Part shown: positions 34,713 to 43,864 of the stretch, piece after piece
How positions within the stretch are numbered: position 1 is the stretch's first letter
Layout of the letters: each line of letters opens with the position of its first letter
From: Myxococcales bacterium
GTDB lineage: Bacteria; Myxococcota; Myxococcia; Myxococcales; 40CM-4-68-19
Reading direction: 5' to 3'
NCBI GenBank assembly: GCA_020201435.1
Contig: JAIVGS010000001.1
Location: 1 to 54,759, forward strand
Length of the DNA: 54,759 nucleotides
Program-made: the position numbers and the translations under genes
Notes under the pieces: generated by a model
What the model saw: the letters and a program-made list of their open reading frames with translations, nothing else
The model's database searches: none
Told to the model about the DNA's origin: nothing

Positions 34713-35848
34713 AAGAACCGCAACGACACTTCGCTATGCAGGTCGAGGCCGCGGTCGTTCAGGCGCAGCACCGATCCCTCCAGCTCGCCCAGGCCGTCGC
34801 GCACTATCTGGGCGATTTCGTTGACGAATCGCGAGCGGACCGGAATGTCGAGATCGGTCGAGAGCGAGTCGAGATCGACGCCTTGCGCGAGTCGCAAGCC
34901 GGTGAAGAGGCGCTCGCGCAGGTGCTGCTCGGAAGTGATCTCTTCGAACGAGGCCTCGCCCTTCCCGGTCTGTTCGACGCGCTCCATGTAGCGCTCGGGC
35001 GAGCGATCGTTCGCGTAGCGGCGGCCGCGGCGGAAGCCGCAGGCGCCGCAGCCGGCGGCCGCGTACTCGCCGCCGCGCCAGTACAACGTGTTGTGGACGG
35101 ATTCGAAGCCCTTGCGCGCGTAGTTGGAGATCTCGTAGCGCGCGTATCCGCCTTTGACGAGCTCGGCGCGGACCGATTCGCCCATCTCGGCCGCGCTCTC
35201 GTCGTCGGGCAGCTCGATCTCGCCGCGCTGCCACGCCTTGGCCATCGGGACTTCCTCGGCCAGCCCGGTCAGCGTCAGCGCGTAACACGAGATGTGCTCG
35301 GGCCCGAGCGCGACCGCCGACGCCGCGTCTCGCGCCGCCAGCTGGCGGGTCTGCCGCTCGACGCCGTGGATGAGATCCAGCGAAGTGTTCCTGAAGCCGG
35401 CCCGCCGCGCGGTCTCGAACGCATGCACCGCGTCGCCAGGCGAGTGCTTGCGACCCAGCGAGATCAATTGCGCCGGCGCGAACGACTGGACGCCGATCGA
35501 GATCCGATTCGCTCCCGCTTCGCGAAACGCCGCGAATCGCTCTTCGTCGGTCGTGCCGGGGTTCGCTTCCAACGTGATCTCGGCGTCGTCGCGGACGCGC
35601 CAGAGCGAGCGGACTTCACGAACGACTTGCGCGAAGAGCGGCGGATCCCACAGCGACGGCGTCCCGCCGCCGATGTAGATCGAGACCGCCTCGCGACCGG
35701 CAAATTCCGAAGCGCGCGTCTCGAGCTCGCGCAGCACCGCCTCGGTGTACCGCCGCTGCGGGATCACCTTCTCGGCGCGCGAGGCGAAATCGCAGTACGG
35801 GCACTTCGAGAGGCAGTACGGGAAGTGGATGTAGACGCCGAACGCCAT
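34709..35848 (-). CDS. hemW: Radical SAM coproporphyrinogen/heme chaperone HemW-like protein
   Basis: 379 residues from ATG 35848 (the track adds a false 129-residue extension). The cluster motif CLSKCPYC (C12, C16, C19) after HFPY, the GGGTPSLW stretch and ITLEANPGT belong to the HemN/HemW family; ISIGVQSF and the absence of the longer HemN N-terminus favour HemW, a heme carrier rather than oxygen-independent CPO. The C-terminal HemN_C region is present (YANDRSPERYM). The stop overlaps that of the large DUF3857 gene. The start overlaps the stop of the glutathione-transferase gene by one base. Confidence 0.93.
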   Translation of the reverse strand: MAFGVYIHFPYCLSKCPYCDFASRAEKVIPQRRYTEAVLRELETRASEFAGREAVSIYIGGGTPSLWDPPLFAQVVREVRSLWRVRDDAEITLEANPGTTDEERFAAFREAGANRISIGVQSFAPAQLISLGRKHSPGDAVHAFETARRAGFRNTSLDLIHGVERQTRQLAARDAASAVALGPEHISCYALTLTGLAEEVPMAKAWQRGEIELPDDESAAEMGESVRAELVKGGYARYEISNYARKGFESVHNTLYWRGGEYAAAGCGACGFRRGRRYANDRSPERYMERVEQTGKGEASFEEITSEQHLRERLFTGLRLAQGVDLDSLSTDLDIPVRSRFVNEIAQIVRDGLGELEGSVLRLNDRGLDLHSEVSLRFF

Positions 35849-36483
35849 CAGGGTTCGTGGAACTTCGCCACCAGCGTCTCGGCGCGCGCCGCGGTCACCC
35901 ATTCCTGGAGGATCGGCCACGACCAGACGTGGTCGACGTAGTCCTTGCCGCCGGGGATGGAATAGGTCCGGAACCGCGACACCACCGGCGCATACATGCA
36001 GTCGGCGATGGTCGGCTTCTTCCCGAACAGCCACGGCCCTTTGGAAGCCCTCAGGCATTCGTCCCAGATCGCGACGATCCGATCGACGTCGGCCTGCGTC
36101 TCGGGCCGCAGCGGCTTGTACGGATGCTGCTGCACGATCTTCATCGAGCAGTCGTTGCGCAGGTTGGTGAATCCCGAGTGCATCTCCGCGCTGACCGCCC
36201 GCGCCCGCGCGCGCTGCGCGGCGTCGGCCGGCCACAGACCAGCCTGCGGAAACTTTTCATGAAGGTATTCGCAGATCGCGATCGAGTCCCAGACGGTGAG
36301 ATCGCCGTCGAGGAGCGCCGGCACCCGTCCGCTCGGAGAGTACTTGCGGATGTTCTGCGCGGTATCCGGCATGTCGAGCGGAACCACCTGCTCCTCGAAC
36401 GGCGCGCCGGTGATCTTCAAAGCCAGCCACGGCCGCAGCGACCACGACGAATACTTCTTGTTGCCGATCACGATTTTCAGCAT
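35848..36483 (-). CDS. Glutathione S-transferase-like protein
   Basis: 211 residues from ATG 36483. Thioredoxin-fold N-terminus MLKIVIGNKKYSSWSLRPW, in which Ser12 or Ser13 would be the thiol-activating residue, then RVPALLDGDLTVWDSIAI (cis-Pro and glutathione-binding Glu/Asp-Ser pair) and an all-helical C-terminal domain (PTIADCMYAPV). The subgroup is the YfcF/YfcG-like bacterial GSTs. It could detoxify electrophiles or handle glutathionyl intermediates; no substrate is suggested by context. Sits between the coiled-coil gene and hemW in one minus-strand operon. Confidence 0.9.
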   Translation of the reverse strand: MLKIVIGNKKYSSWSLRPWLALKITGAPFEEQVVPLDMPDTAQNIRKYSPSGRVPALLDGDLTVWDSIAICEYLHEKFPQAGLWPADAAQRARARAVSAEMHSGFTNLRNDCSMKIVQQHPYKPLRPETQADVDRIVAIWDECLRASKGPWLFGKKPTIADCMYAPVVSRFRTYSIPGGKDYVDHVWSWPILQEWVTAARAETLVAKFHEP

Positions 36484-36485
36484 CT

Positions 36486-37826
36486 TCAGGCCCCGGTCTT
36501 TGGTAACGGCGGCGGCGACGAAGAGCGAGGCGAATTCACCCGCGCCAGCTCCTGGTTCAAGAATTCGTTTTCGCCGCGCAGCTCGTCCGCTTCCTGCGTC
36601 AACCGCTTGACGCGCTCTTCCAGCGCCTCGACCTTGGCGCGCATCGCGCCCGCTTCCGACCGCAGTGCCGCCCGCTCGCGCCCCAGGCTGTCGACCACCG
36701 CCTGCAGCTCGGCGGCGCGCGCCTCCGCCCGGCCCTGCTTCTCCTGCTGCTCCTCGACGTCGGCGCGCATCTTGCGCAGCTCCTGCTGCGCAACCTCCAG
36801 CTGGTCCTCGATCTCGCCGCGCGCCTCCGCCTGTTGTCCGCGATGGACGCGCAGCTCCGCGTCGAGCGCTGCCTCCCGCTCGCGCGCGGCCTCGAGCGCC
36901 TGCTGCAGCTGGTGCTCGCGTTCGCGCCATTCGGACTGCAGATGGGTCAGCGCCGCGATCTGCTCGTTGGCGTCCTTCACGTCCTGGACGATCTGCGCCT
37001 CGTGCGCCTGCGCCGCCGCCAGCACCTGCGCCTCGCGCGCCTGCGCCGCCGCGACCAGCTGCGCCTCGCGCTCGCGCACTTCCTGCACCATCTTCGCTTC
37101 GCGCTCGCGGACTTCGGTGATCATCTGGTTCTCTCGCGCGCGCGCCTGCTGGCGTTCGGTCTCGGCGATCTCGTGCACCTGTTTACGGAGGGTGGCGAGC
37201 TCCGCCAATTCCTGTTTTGCCTGGTCGAGCTCGGCGTGGATGTCGCCGAATCGCTCCTGCGCGCCGAGCGAAAGGTTGCGGGCTTCTTCCTCGCTCTTGA
37301 CCAGTCGATCCTGCTCGGCCCTGGCGGCGGCGGCTTCCTTCTCCGCCGATTCCGCTCGCTGGTTGGCGGCGGCGAGGGCAGCCATCGCGTCGTCGGCGCG
37401 GGCGTCGCGAACGGTCACCGAAGCCTGCAGCGCGGCCAGCGCCGCCCGAGCGCCTTCGGCTTCGGTCCGCGCGGCGTCGAGCTCGCGCTTCAACCCGTCG
37501 CGATCGATCCTCAACTCGGCCAGCTCGGACTGCAGCCGCGCCGCGCGCACGCGCTCGTCGTCCAGCTCGCGCGAGTGCGCCTGCGGCGGCGGCGGCTTCG
37601 AGACCTCCGCGATCCTCGCCGCCGCGGCAGCGAGCTGGCCCTCGGCCGCCTGCAGCATCTTCTGCAGCTGCTCGCGGACCTGCGCGATCTCCCTGTCCCG
37701 CTGGTCGAGCCGCCCCTTGTACTCCTCGGCGCGGGCGCGCTCGGTCTCGGCGCGAAGCGACTCGCGCCGCACGCGGTCCAGCTCCGCGCGCAGCTCCTCC
37801 ACGGTCGCCGGCGTGTGCGCTGCCAT
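36486..37826 (-). CDS. Coiled-coil protein of unknown function
   Basis: 446 residues from ATG 37826. From about residue 10 to 430 it is nearly continuous heptad-pattern coiled coil, for example ELRAELDRVRRESLRAETER and REREAKMVQEVRERE, with a short proline break (KPPPPQAHSREL) at about 80-90 and a regular REAQ(V/L)xAAAQA stretch in the middle. The C-terminus is SPRSSSPPPLPKTG. No signal peptide and no globular domain, so a cytoplasmic structural or scaffolding role is most likely. Its similarity to SMC-like arms is compositional only. First gene of the operon with the GST and hemW genes, divergent from metH. Confidence 0.8.
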   Translation of the reverse strand: MAAHTPATVEELRAELDRVRRESLRAETERARAEEYKGRLDQRDREIAQVREQLQKMLQAAEGQLAAAAARIAEVSKPPPPQAHSRELDDERVRAARLQSELAELRIDRDGLKRELDAARTEAEGARAALAALQASVTVRDARADDAMAALAAANQRAESAEKEAAAARAEQDRLVKSEEEARNLSLGAQERFGDIHAELDQAKQELAELATLRKQVHEIAETERQQARARENQMITEVREREAKMVQEVREREAQLVAAAQAREAQVLAAAQAHEAQIVQDVKDANEQIAALTHLQSEWREREHQLQQALEAAREREAALDAELRVHRGQQAEARGEIEDQLEVAQQELRKMRADVEEQQEKQGRAEARAAELQAVVDSLGRERAALRSEAGAMRAKVEALEERVKRLTQEADELRGENEFLNQELARVNSPRSSSPPPLPKTGA

Positions 37827-37834
37827 CCGCGGGC

Positions 37835-37840
37835 ACCATA
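37835..37840 (-). promoter_or_regulatory. Putative -10 element of the coiled-coil/GST/hemW operon
   Basis: TATGGT on the minus strand ends eight bases before ATG 37826, predicting a transcript with almost no leader. It lies in the 50-base gap shared with metH, which has TAAGGT (37859-37864) 12 bases before its own ATG. Confidence 0.38.
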
Positions 37841-37876
37841 ACACGACGCAACGCGTGGTAAGGTGCGCGCCCTCGT

Positions 37877-40800
37877 ATGGCGGAGCCGAAGATCCTCGAT
37901 GCGATCGCCCGCGGAGTCGTCGTTTTCGACGGCGCGATGGGCACCGCTCTGCAGCGGATGCAGCTCGCCGGAGAGCTGACGGTCAAGGATTTCGACGGGC
38001 GGCAGGGATGCAACGAGGTGCTGTCGCTGACCCGGCCGGACGTGGTCGCAGGCGTACATCGCGGGTACCTCGAGATCGGCTGTGACGTCGTCGAGACCAA
38101 CACGTTCGGCGGCTCGCGGCCGAAGCTGGACGAGTTCGATCTCGGCGCGAAAGTTCACGAGGTGAACGAATCGGCGGCGCGGATCGCCCGTGAGGAGGCC
38201 GATCGCGCGCAGCGCGCTGACGGCCGTCCGCGCTTCGTCGCCGGCTCGCTGGGCCCGAGCGGATTTTTGCCTTCCAGCTCCGATCCCGACCTCGGCCGCG
38301 TCGGTCCGTCCCAGCTGATCGAGATCTTCCGCGAGCAGACGCAGGCATTGCTGCGTGGAGGAATCGATTGTGTCATCGCCGAGACGGCGCAGGACCTGCT
38401 CGAGCTGCGAGCGCAGATCTACGGCGCGCGCAAGGCGATGGCCGACGTCGGCCGCGCGGTGCCGGTGATCGCGCAGATCACGCTGGATCCGTCGGGCCGC
38501 ATGCTGCTCGGGTCCGAGCCGCTCGCGGCCGCAGCGCTGCTCAGCGCCGCCGGGGTCGACGTGATGGGGCTCAACTGCTCGACGGGGCCGCGCGAGATGG
38601 TCGATCCGTTGAGGGCGCTCGCGGACGGCGCGCCGGTGCCGTTGAGCTGCCAGCCCAACGCGGGCATTCCGGAGAATCGCGAGGGCGTCGCGGTCTATCC
38701 GCTGAAGGCGCACGAGCTCGCCGAGTATCTCGCCCGTTTCGTCCGCGATTTCAGGCTGAGCATCGTCGGCGGCTGTTGCGGGACGACGCCCGAGCATCTG
38801 AAGCAGGTGCTCGAAGCGGTGCGCGGTTCCTCCGCCGCGCGCAAGCCGCCGCGGCGCGCCCCGATGCTGTCCAGCGGGTTGAAAGCGATCCCGCTGCACC
38901 AGGAGCCGCGGCCGCTGGTGATCGGCGAGCGGGTGAACTCGCAGGGCTCGCGCAAGATGAAGGAGCTCCTGCTCGCCAACGATCTGCACGGAATCCTCGC
39001 CGTCGCGCGCGAACAGGTGGAGGGCGGAGCGCACGCGCTCGACGTCTGCGTCGCGCTCACCGAGCGCGCCGACGAGCTCGACCAGATGGTGCGCACGGTG
39101 CGCGTGCTGTCCGGGCAGATCGAGGCGCCGCTGTGCATCGACTCGACCGAGCCGGACGTGGTCGCCAACGCGCTCGAGTGGGTGCCGGGAGTCGGCATCG
39201 TCAACTCGGTCCACCTCGAGCGCGGCTGGGAAAAGATCGACAAGATGTTCCCGCTGCTCAAGCACTACGGCGCGTGCACCGTCGCGATGACGATCGACGA
39301 GAAGGGCATGGCGCTCACGCGCGAGCGCAAGCTCGAGGTCGCGCAGCGGATCTACGAGCGGGCGCTGAAGGACGGCCTGCAGCCGTGGCAGCTCTTGTTC
39401 GACGTGCTGACGTTCACTTTGGCGACCGGGGACGAGCAGTACAAGCGCAGCGCGATCGACACCATCGAAGGCATCGGCCTGGTCAAGGAGAAATTGCCCG
39501 GCGCGCTGACGGTGCTCGGCGTCTCGAACGTCAGTTTCGGCCTTTCGAAGGCAGCGCGGCCGATCCTCAATTCGGTGTTCCTCACCCATTGTCTCAAGGC
39601 CGGCCTCGACGCGGCGATCGTCAATCCGCGCGACATCCTGCCGTGGAACGAAATTCCAGCCGACGCGCGCGGGCTGGCGGAAGATCTCGTGCTCGCGCGC
39701 CGCGACGATGCGCTCGCGCGGTTGATCGCGCATTTCGAGAAGTCGGGGGCTTCCTCGAAAGCGGTGGTCGAGGAGAAGGTCTACGACACGCCGGAAGCGC
39801 GATTGCATCACCTGATCGTCGATCGGCAGCAGAAGGGGTTGATCGAGACCATCGACGAGTGCCTGAAGACGCGGAGCGCGGTCGGCGTGATCAACGACGT
39901 CCTGCTCGGCGCGATGAAGGAGGTCGGCGACCGCTTCGGCGCCGGCGAATTGATCCTCCCGTTCGTGCTGCAGAGCGCGGAAGTGATGAAGAAGGCCGTC
40001 GCGTACCTCGAGCAATTCATGGAGAAGAACGACAGCTACTCGCGCGGCAGCGTCGTTCTCGCCACCGTGTTCGGCGACGTCCACGACATCGGCAAGAACC
40101 TCGTCAAGACGATCCTCTCCAACAACGGCTATACCGTCCACGACCTCGGCAAGCAGGTGCCGGTCGACAAGATCGTCGACAAGGCCGTCGAGGTGAAAGC
40201 GGACGCCATCGGGCTGTCCGCACTGCTGGTCTCGACCTCGCGCCAGATGCCGCTCGTCGTGCAGGAGATGGATCGCCGGGGCCTCAAGCTGCCGATCCTG
40301 ATCGGCGGCGCCGCGATCAACCGCAAGTACGGCTGGCGCACCGCCTACGTCGAGGGCACCGACAAGCTCTACGAAGGCGGAGTCTTCTACTGCCGCGACG
40401 CGTTCGAGGGCCTCGACACGATGACCGGGCTGCAGGCTCCCGAGCAGCGCGCGAAGCTGCACGAGAAGCTCAAGCGCGAGGCGCACCTGCACCGCACGAT
40501 GGTGGCGGCCGGCGCGGAACGCGCCTCGACGCAGCAGCTCGCGGCGGTGACCGACGTCGCGCCGAGAAGCGTCTCCGAGCCGCCGCGCGTCTCACCGCCG
40601 TTCTGGGGGACGCGGATCGTCCCGCCCGAAGACCTCGCGCTGCGCGACATCTTCGATCATCTCGATCTGATCGAGCTGTACAAATTGCAGTGGGGCGTGC
40701 GGGTCAAGTCGCGCGACCAGTACCAGAAGCTGATCGCCGACGAGTTCGCGGCGAAGCGCCACGAATTGCAGGAGGAGTCGATCCGCAACGGCTGGCTCTC

Positions 40801-41341
40801 GCCGAAAGTCATCTACGGATATTTCCCCTGCTCGGCGAAGGGCAACGATCTCACCGTCCTCGACGCGCAGAAAAAGCCGATCTGGACGTTCCACTTCCCG
40901 CGCAAGATCGAGACGCCGCGCCACTGCCTGGCCGACTATTTCTCGGCCGACGACGTGGTCGCGTTCCAGGCGGTCACCGTCGGCGATCAGGCGACCCGCC
41001 TCTGTGCCGAGTGGGAAGCCGCCGGCGAGTTCACCCGCAGCTACTTCCTCCACGGCCTCGCCGTCGAAACCGCGGAGGCGCTCGCCGAGTACTGGCACCG
41101 CCGCGTCCGCGCCGAGATGGGCCTGCCGGAAAACCAGGGCAAGCGCTACAGCGCCGGGTATCCGGCCTGGCCCGATCTCGCCGATCAGGCCGGCGTCTGG
41201 GAGATCCTCCACCCGGAGCGCATCGGGATCACGCTCACCGAGGCGCACCAGATGGTCCCCGAGCAGTCGACCAGCGCGATCATCGTCTGGCACCCGGAAG
41301 CGTCGTACTACGCGGTGCGCACCGTCGCTTCTATGGCTTAG
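37877..41341 (+). CDS. metH: Cobalamin-dependent methionine synthase (full length)
   Basis: 1154 residues, a complete four-domain MetH. Homocysteine domain (1-320) with zinc ligands in GLNCSTGP and GGCCGTTP; folate domain (about 335-600, VIGERVNSQGSRKMKE); cap and B12 domain (about 640-880) with GDVHDIGKN, His736 being the cobalt ligand, plus GLSALLVSTS; and the activation domain (about 910-1154) with the AdoMet motif RYSAGYPAWPDL. Transfers methyl from 5-methyl-THF to homocysteine. Needs cobalamin from uptake or synthesis; no B12 genes are in the window and no cobalamin riboswitch was recognised upstream. The 3' end overlaps the convergent amidase by 11 bases. Confidence 0.98.
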   Translation: MAEPKILDAIARGVVVFDGAMGTALQRMQLAGELTVKDFDGRQGCNEVLSLTRPDVVAGVHRGYLEIGCDVVETNTFGGSRPKLDEFDLGAKVHEVNESAARIAREEADRAQRADGRPRFVAGSLGPSGFLPSSSDPDLGRVGPSQLIEIFREQTQALLRGGIDCVIAETAQDLLELRAQIYGARKAMADVGRAVPVIAQITLDPSGRMLLGSEPLAAAALLSAAGVDVMGLNCSTGPREMVDPLRALADGAPVPLSCQPNAGIPENREGVAVYPLKAHELAEYLARFVRDFRLSIVGGCCGTTPEHLKQVLEAVRGSSAARKPPRRAPMLSSGLKAIPLHQEPRPLVIGERVNSQGSRKMKELLLANDLHGILAVAREQVEGGAHALDVCVALTERADELDQMVRTVRVLSGQIEAPLCIDSTEPDVVANALEWVPGVGIVNSVHLERGWEKIDKMFPLLKHYGACTVAMTIDEKGMALTRERKLEVAQRIYERALKDGLQPWQLLFDVLTFTLATGDEQYKRSAIDTIEGIGLVKEKLPGALTVLGVSNVSFGLSKAARPILNSVFLTHCLKAGLDAAIVNPRDILPWNEIPADARGLAEDLVLARRDDALARLIAHFEKSGASSKAVVEEKVYDTPEARLHHLIVDRQQKGLIETIDECLKTRSAVGVINDVLLGAMKEVGDRFGAGELILPFVLQSAEVMKKAVAYLEQFMEKNDSYSRGSVVLATVFGDVHDIGKNLVKTILSNNGYTVHDLGKQVPVDKIVDKAVEVKADAIGLSALLVSTSRQMPLVVQEMDRRGLKLPILIGGAAINRKYGWRTAYVEGTDKLYEGGVFYCRDAFEGLDTMTGLQAPEQRAKLHEKLKREAHLHRTMVAAGAERASTQQLAAVTDVAPRSVSEPPRVSPPFWGTRIVPPEDLALRDIFDHLDLIELYKLQWGVRVKSRDQYQKLIADEFAAKRHELQEESIRNGWLSPKVIYGYFPCSAKGNDLTVLDAQKKPIWTFHFPRKIETPRHCLADYFSADDVVAFQAVTVGDQATRLCAEWEAAGEFTRSYFLHGLAVETAEALAEYWHRRVRAEMGLPENQGKRYSAGYPAWPDLADQAGVWEILHPERIGITLTEAHQMVPEQSTSAIIVWHPEASYYAVRTVASMA

Positions 41342-42362
41342 CGAAGGTCGACTTCGGCACCATGCAGTGGACGCCCTTGCGCACGTCCACCACCTGGCTG
41401 ATCCGGCAGTCGGCGACCATCGAGGCGAGCGAATACGCCTCCTCGCGGGTGAGCCCCTTCTTCGTCGAGAGGAAATCGACGGTCTCGGCGATCGCGTTGA
41501 GGAACGCCTTGTACAGGTCCTCGTCGAATCCGACCATGATCCAGTCCGTCTTCGTCTCGATCCGCGGCCAGGTCAGCTTCATGTCCTTGTGCACGATCGG
41601 CTGCAGCCGGATCTCCTGGTAGGAGCACTCGAGCGCGGTCAGGTTCACCTCGCCGTTGCCCTGGGCGCAGTGCGAGTCGCCGGTCCAGATCAGGCCGCCC
41701 TTGAGGAAGACGGGGATGAAGATCGTCGTCCCCTCGGTCATCTCGTTGATGTCCATGTTCGACCCGTTCTTCCACGGGCGCAGCGTGCTGACCGGCGCCA
41801 TCGGGTCCTTCACGCCGCCCTTGCGCGGCGACGGGTCGTCGGGATCGATCCCGACCGCGAGCGTCCCCGGGAACGGCTTCAGCGGAATCTGGATGCCCGG
41901 CTTGAACTCGACGCTCTTCGCGCCCGGCTTGATGTCGAAGTACTTCACGTACCCCTCGGGAAAGTCCTTGGCGAGCGCGCCGATGGTCGGGAAGTCCTTC
42001 CCCGGCAGGTTGAAATTGAACCCGACCTTCTTCGGCACGATCTTGAGGATCCGGATCTCGAGCACGTCGCCCGGTTCGGCGCCGTTGACGAAGATCGGCC
42101 CGGTCAGCGTGTGCGGGCCGCCGCCCGGATTCGCCTTCCGCAGCTCGACGATCTTCTCCATCGTGGCGCCTTTGGTGATCTGGTCCTTCGAGTGCAGGAG
42201 GGTCTCGATCGAGACGGTATCGCCGGAGTCGATGGTCAACTTGGGCGGCTCCTTCGGATCGAGCCAGCCCCACTGGACGTTCTCCGGCGTCGCCTTGAGC
42301 ACGTGATGCTTCGCCGACGCCGCCGAAGAGAGCGCGAACACGACAATCGCCAAACGTTTCAT
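41331..42362 (-). CDS. Exported acetamidase/formamidase-family protein
   Basis: 343 residues from ATG 42362. A clear Sec signal peptide, MKRLAIVVFALSSAASA, precedes an FmdA/AmdA fold: IDSGDTVSIETLLHSKDQ, GPIFVNGAEPGDVLEI, the metal-site regions GDSHCAQGNGEVN and TKTDWIMVGF, and SLASMVADCRISQVVD. Family members hydrolyse formamide or acetamide in the cytoplasm; an exported form would release ammonia in the periplasm and feed glutamine synthetase. Overlaps the metH stop and is preceded by the alpha/beta hydrolase gene on the same strand. Confidence 0.88.
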   Translation of the reverse strand: MKRLAIVVFALSSAASAKHHVLKATPENVQWGWLDPKEPPKLTIDSGDTVSIETLLHSKDQITKGATMEKIVELRKANPGGGPHTLTGPIFVNGAEPGDVLEIRILKIVPKKVGFNFNLPGKDFPTIGALAKDFPEGYVKYFDIKPGAKSVEFKPGIQIPLKPFPGTLAVGIDPDDPSPRKGGVKDPMAPVSTLRPWKNGSNMDINEMTEGTTIFIPVFLKGGLIWTGDSHCAQGNGEVNLTALECSYQEIRLQPIVHKDMKLTWPRIETKTDWIMVGFDEDLYKAFLNAIAETVDFLSTKKGLTREEAYSLASMVADCRISQVVDVRKGVHCMVPKSTFAKP

Positions 42363-42388
42363 GGAATACCCCCGGGATGCGGCGAAAG

Positions 42389-43210
42389 CTATCGCTTCGC
42401 GATCAACGACGCCACCTGCTCCGGCGCGTCGAGATGGACGTGATGTCCCGCGCCCGCCACGGTGTGCACGGTCAGGTGCAGATGCGGAAACCGCTGGCGC
42501 AGCTCGCCCTCTCCCGACAGCATCCCGTGCTCGCCGCGGATGGCGAGGAGCGGCGTCGTCACCTGCGCCATCAGCAGCTGGACGACGTCCTCGGTGATCG
42601 GCAGCGGCGAGTGCGCGCGCAAGAGCGGGTCCCACTTCCAGGCCAGCATGCCGTCCTGCTCCGGATCGGGCGAGACGCCGTGCTCGGCGAGGATCAGCGC
42701 CGCTTTCGCCGAGAGCGACGGATTGTTCCGGCGGAGGCGCTCGGCGGCGTCTGCCACCGATTCGACCCGGCGCCGTCTTCGCGGCGTCTTGCGCAGGTCC
42801 TGCAGGTAGGAGGTGAACCGCGCCGGCACCTCGTCGGTCGAAATCTTCAGCGGCACCGCGTCGATCATCGTCAAGTGCTCGACGCGGGCCGGTCGTGCCG
42901 CGGCGTAGACCAGCGCGGCGGCGGCGCCCATCGAGTGGCCGACGATGCGCAGCGGCTCGCTCGGCGAGAGCTGCTCGGCGACCTCGTCGAGGTCGGCGAT
43001 GTACTCGACGAAGTGGTAGAAGCCGCCCGCGCCGACCCACTGCGAGTCGCCGTGGCCGCGGAAGTCGAGCGCGGCGGTGCGCCCGGGCAGGAGCGGCGCG
43101 AGCAGGTCGAACGAGTGGGCATGGTCGAGCCAGCCATGGAGCAGGAGCGTCGGCCGTCCCTGCCCCCGCTCGATCGCATGGAGCTTCAACCCTCGAACAT
43201 CGAAAAGCAT
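42389..43210 (-). CDS. Alpha/beta hydrolase
   Basis: 273 residues. The fold is seen in TLLLHGWLDHAHSFDLL and TAALDFRGHGDS, the nucleophile elbow is VGHSMGAAAAL, and the catalytic His is in VAGAGHHVHLDAP. The acidic residue probably lies in AIRGEHGML (Glu or an earlier Asp). It resembles esterases or epoxide-hydrolase-like enzymes of broad specificity. A TAGTCT hexamer sits six bases before the ATG. Divergent from purE and upstream of the amidase gene on the same strand, 26 bases away. Confidence 0.88.
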   Translation of the reverse strand: MLFDVRGLKLHAIERGQGRPTLLLHGWLDHAHSFDLLAPLLPGRTAALDFRGHGDSQWVGAGGFYHFVEYIADLDEVAEQLSPSEPLRIVGHSMGAAAALVYAAARPARVEHLTMIDAVPLKISTDEVPARFTSYLQDLRKTPRRRRRVESVADAAERLRRNNPSLSAKAALILAEHGVSPDPEQDGMLAWKWDPLLRAHSPLPITEDVVQLLMAQVTTPLLAIRGEHGMLSGEGELRQRFPHLHLTVHTVAGAGHHVHLDAPEQVASLIAKR

Positions 43211-43216
43211 CGGCGC

Positions 43217-43222
43217 AGACTA
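43217..43222 (-). promoter_or_regulatory. Putative -10 element of a leaderless promoter (alpha/beta hydrolase)
   Basis: TAGTCT on the minus strand ends six bases before ATG 43210; no Shine-Dalgarno sequence. The same hexamer and spacing recur before the release-factor-like gene at 45741. Confidence 0.42.
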
Positions 43223-43261
43223 ACAGCTTGAACTTTCTCATGCCGGATGTTACCGGCGCGC

Positions 43262-43759
43262 ATGGCGAATCCACTCGTCGGCATCATCATGGGCAGCAAG
43301 ACCGATCTCGAGACGCTCCAGGGCGCGGTCGAGATCCTGCGCGATTTCGGCGTCGAGCACGAGGTGCGCGTGCTCTCGGCGCACCGGACGCCGGAGGCGG
43401 TCTTGCAGTGGTCGTCGACCGCCGAGCAGCGCGGTCTCGAAGTGCTGATCGCGGCCGCCGGCGGCGCCGCGCACCTCCCGGGGGTGGTCGCGGCGAAGAC
43501 GATCCTGCCGGTGTTGGGCGTCCCGGTCCCGTCGACGACGCTCGGCGGCGCCGACGCGCTGCTGTCGATCGTCCAGATGCCGCGCGGGGTGCCGGTGGGG
43601 ACGCTGGCGATCGGCAAGTCCGGCGCGGCCAATGCGGCGCTGCTCGCCGTCGCGATCCTCGCGGGCAAGCGCCCTGAATTACGGGACAAGTTGCGCGCCT
43701 GGCGCAAGGCGCGCGCCGAAGAAGTCGAGAAAGCCGACGCTTCGGTGCGGGGCGGGTAA
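43262..43759 (+). CDS. purE: N5-carboxyaminoimidazole ribonucleotide mutase
   Basis: 165 residues from ATG 43262 (the track starts at 43247). Class I PurE features: [13 protein letters not shown], the SAHRTPEAV loop carrying the catalytic His, [13 protein letters not shown] and [13 protein letters not shown]. Converts N5-CAIR to CAIR in purine synthesis, needing PurK, which is not in the window. It stands alone between the divergent hydrolase and a palindromic repeat. Confidence 0.95.
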   Translation: MANPLVGIIMGSKTDLETLQGAVEILRDFGVEHEVRVLSAHRTPEAVLQWSSTAEQRGLEVLIAAAGGAAHLPGVVAAKTILPVLGVPVPSTTLGGADALLSIVQMPRGVPVGTLAIGKSGAANAALLAVAILAGKRPELRDKLRAWRKARAEEVEKADASVRGG

Positions 43760-43767
43760 CGACTTCC

Positions 43768-43864
43768 AGCGCACCGCGGAGGCGCGGAGGACGCGGAGGT
43801 TTTTTACCAAAAAGAATCTCCGCGACCTCTGCGCTCTCTGCGCCTCCGCGGTGAGATTTTGCTT
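43768..43864. repeat. Long imperfect inverted repeat between convergent genes, copy 2
   Basis: Left arm starts AGCGCACCGCGGAGGCGCGG and right arm ends CGCCTCCGCGGTGAGATTTT, about 30 paired bases with several mismatches around a short AT-rich centre (TTTTTTACCAAAAAG). It fills the gap between purE and the convergent O-methyltransferase gene almost exactly. Related to copies at 3904 and 51884; units here read CGCGGAG rather than CGCGAAG. Confidence 0.82.

Noticed and set aside
37827-37876. Cobalamin riboswitch upstream of metH
   Set aside because: Only 50 bases separate metH from the divergent gene, too short for the element, and no conserved box was seen.
37511-40492. 993-aa minus-strand ORF antisense to metH
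   Set aside because: Fully covered by MetH, which has all conserved motifs; the antisense product has none.
43768-43864. CRISPR-like array
   Set aside because: The short units are contiguous and form one palindrome; there are no spaced repeats with unique spacers or cas genes.
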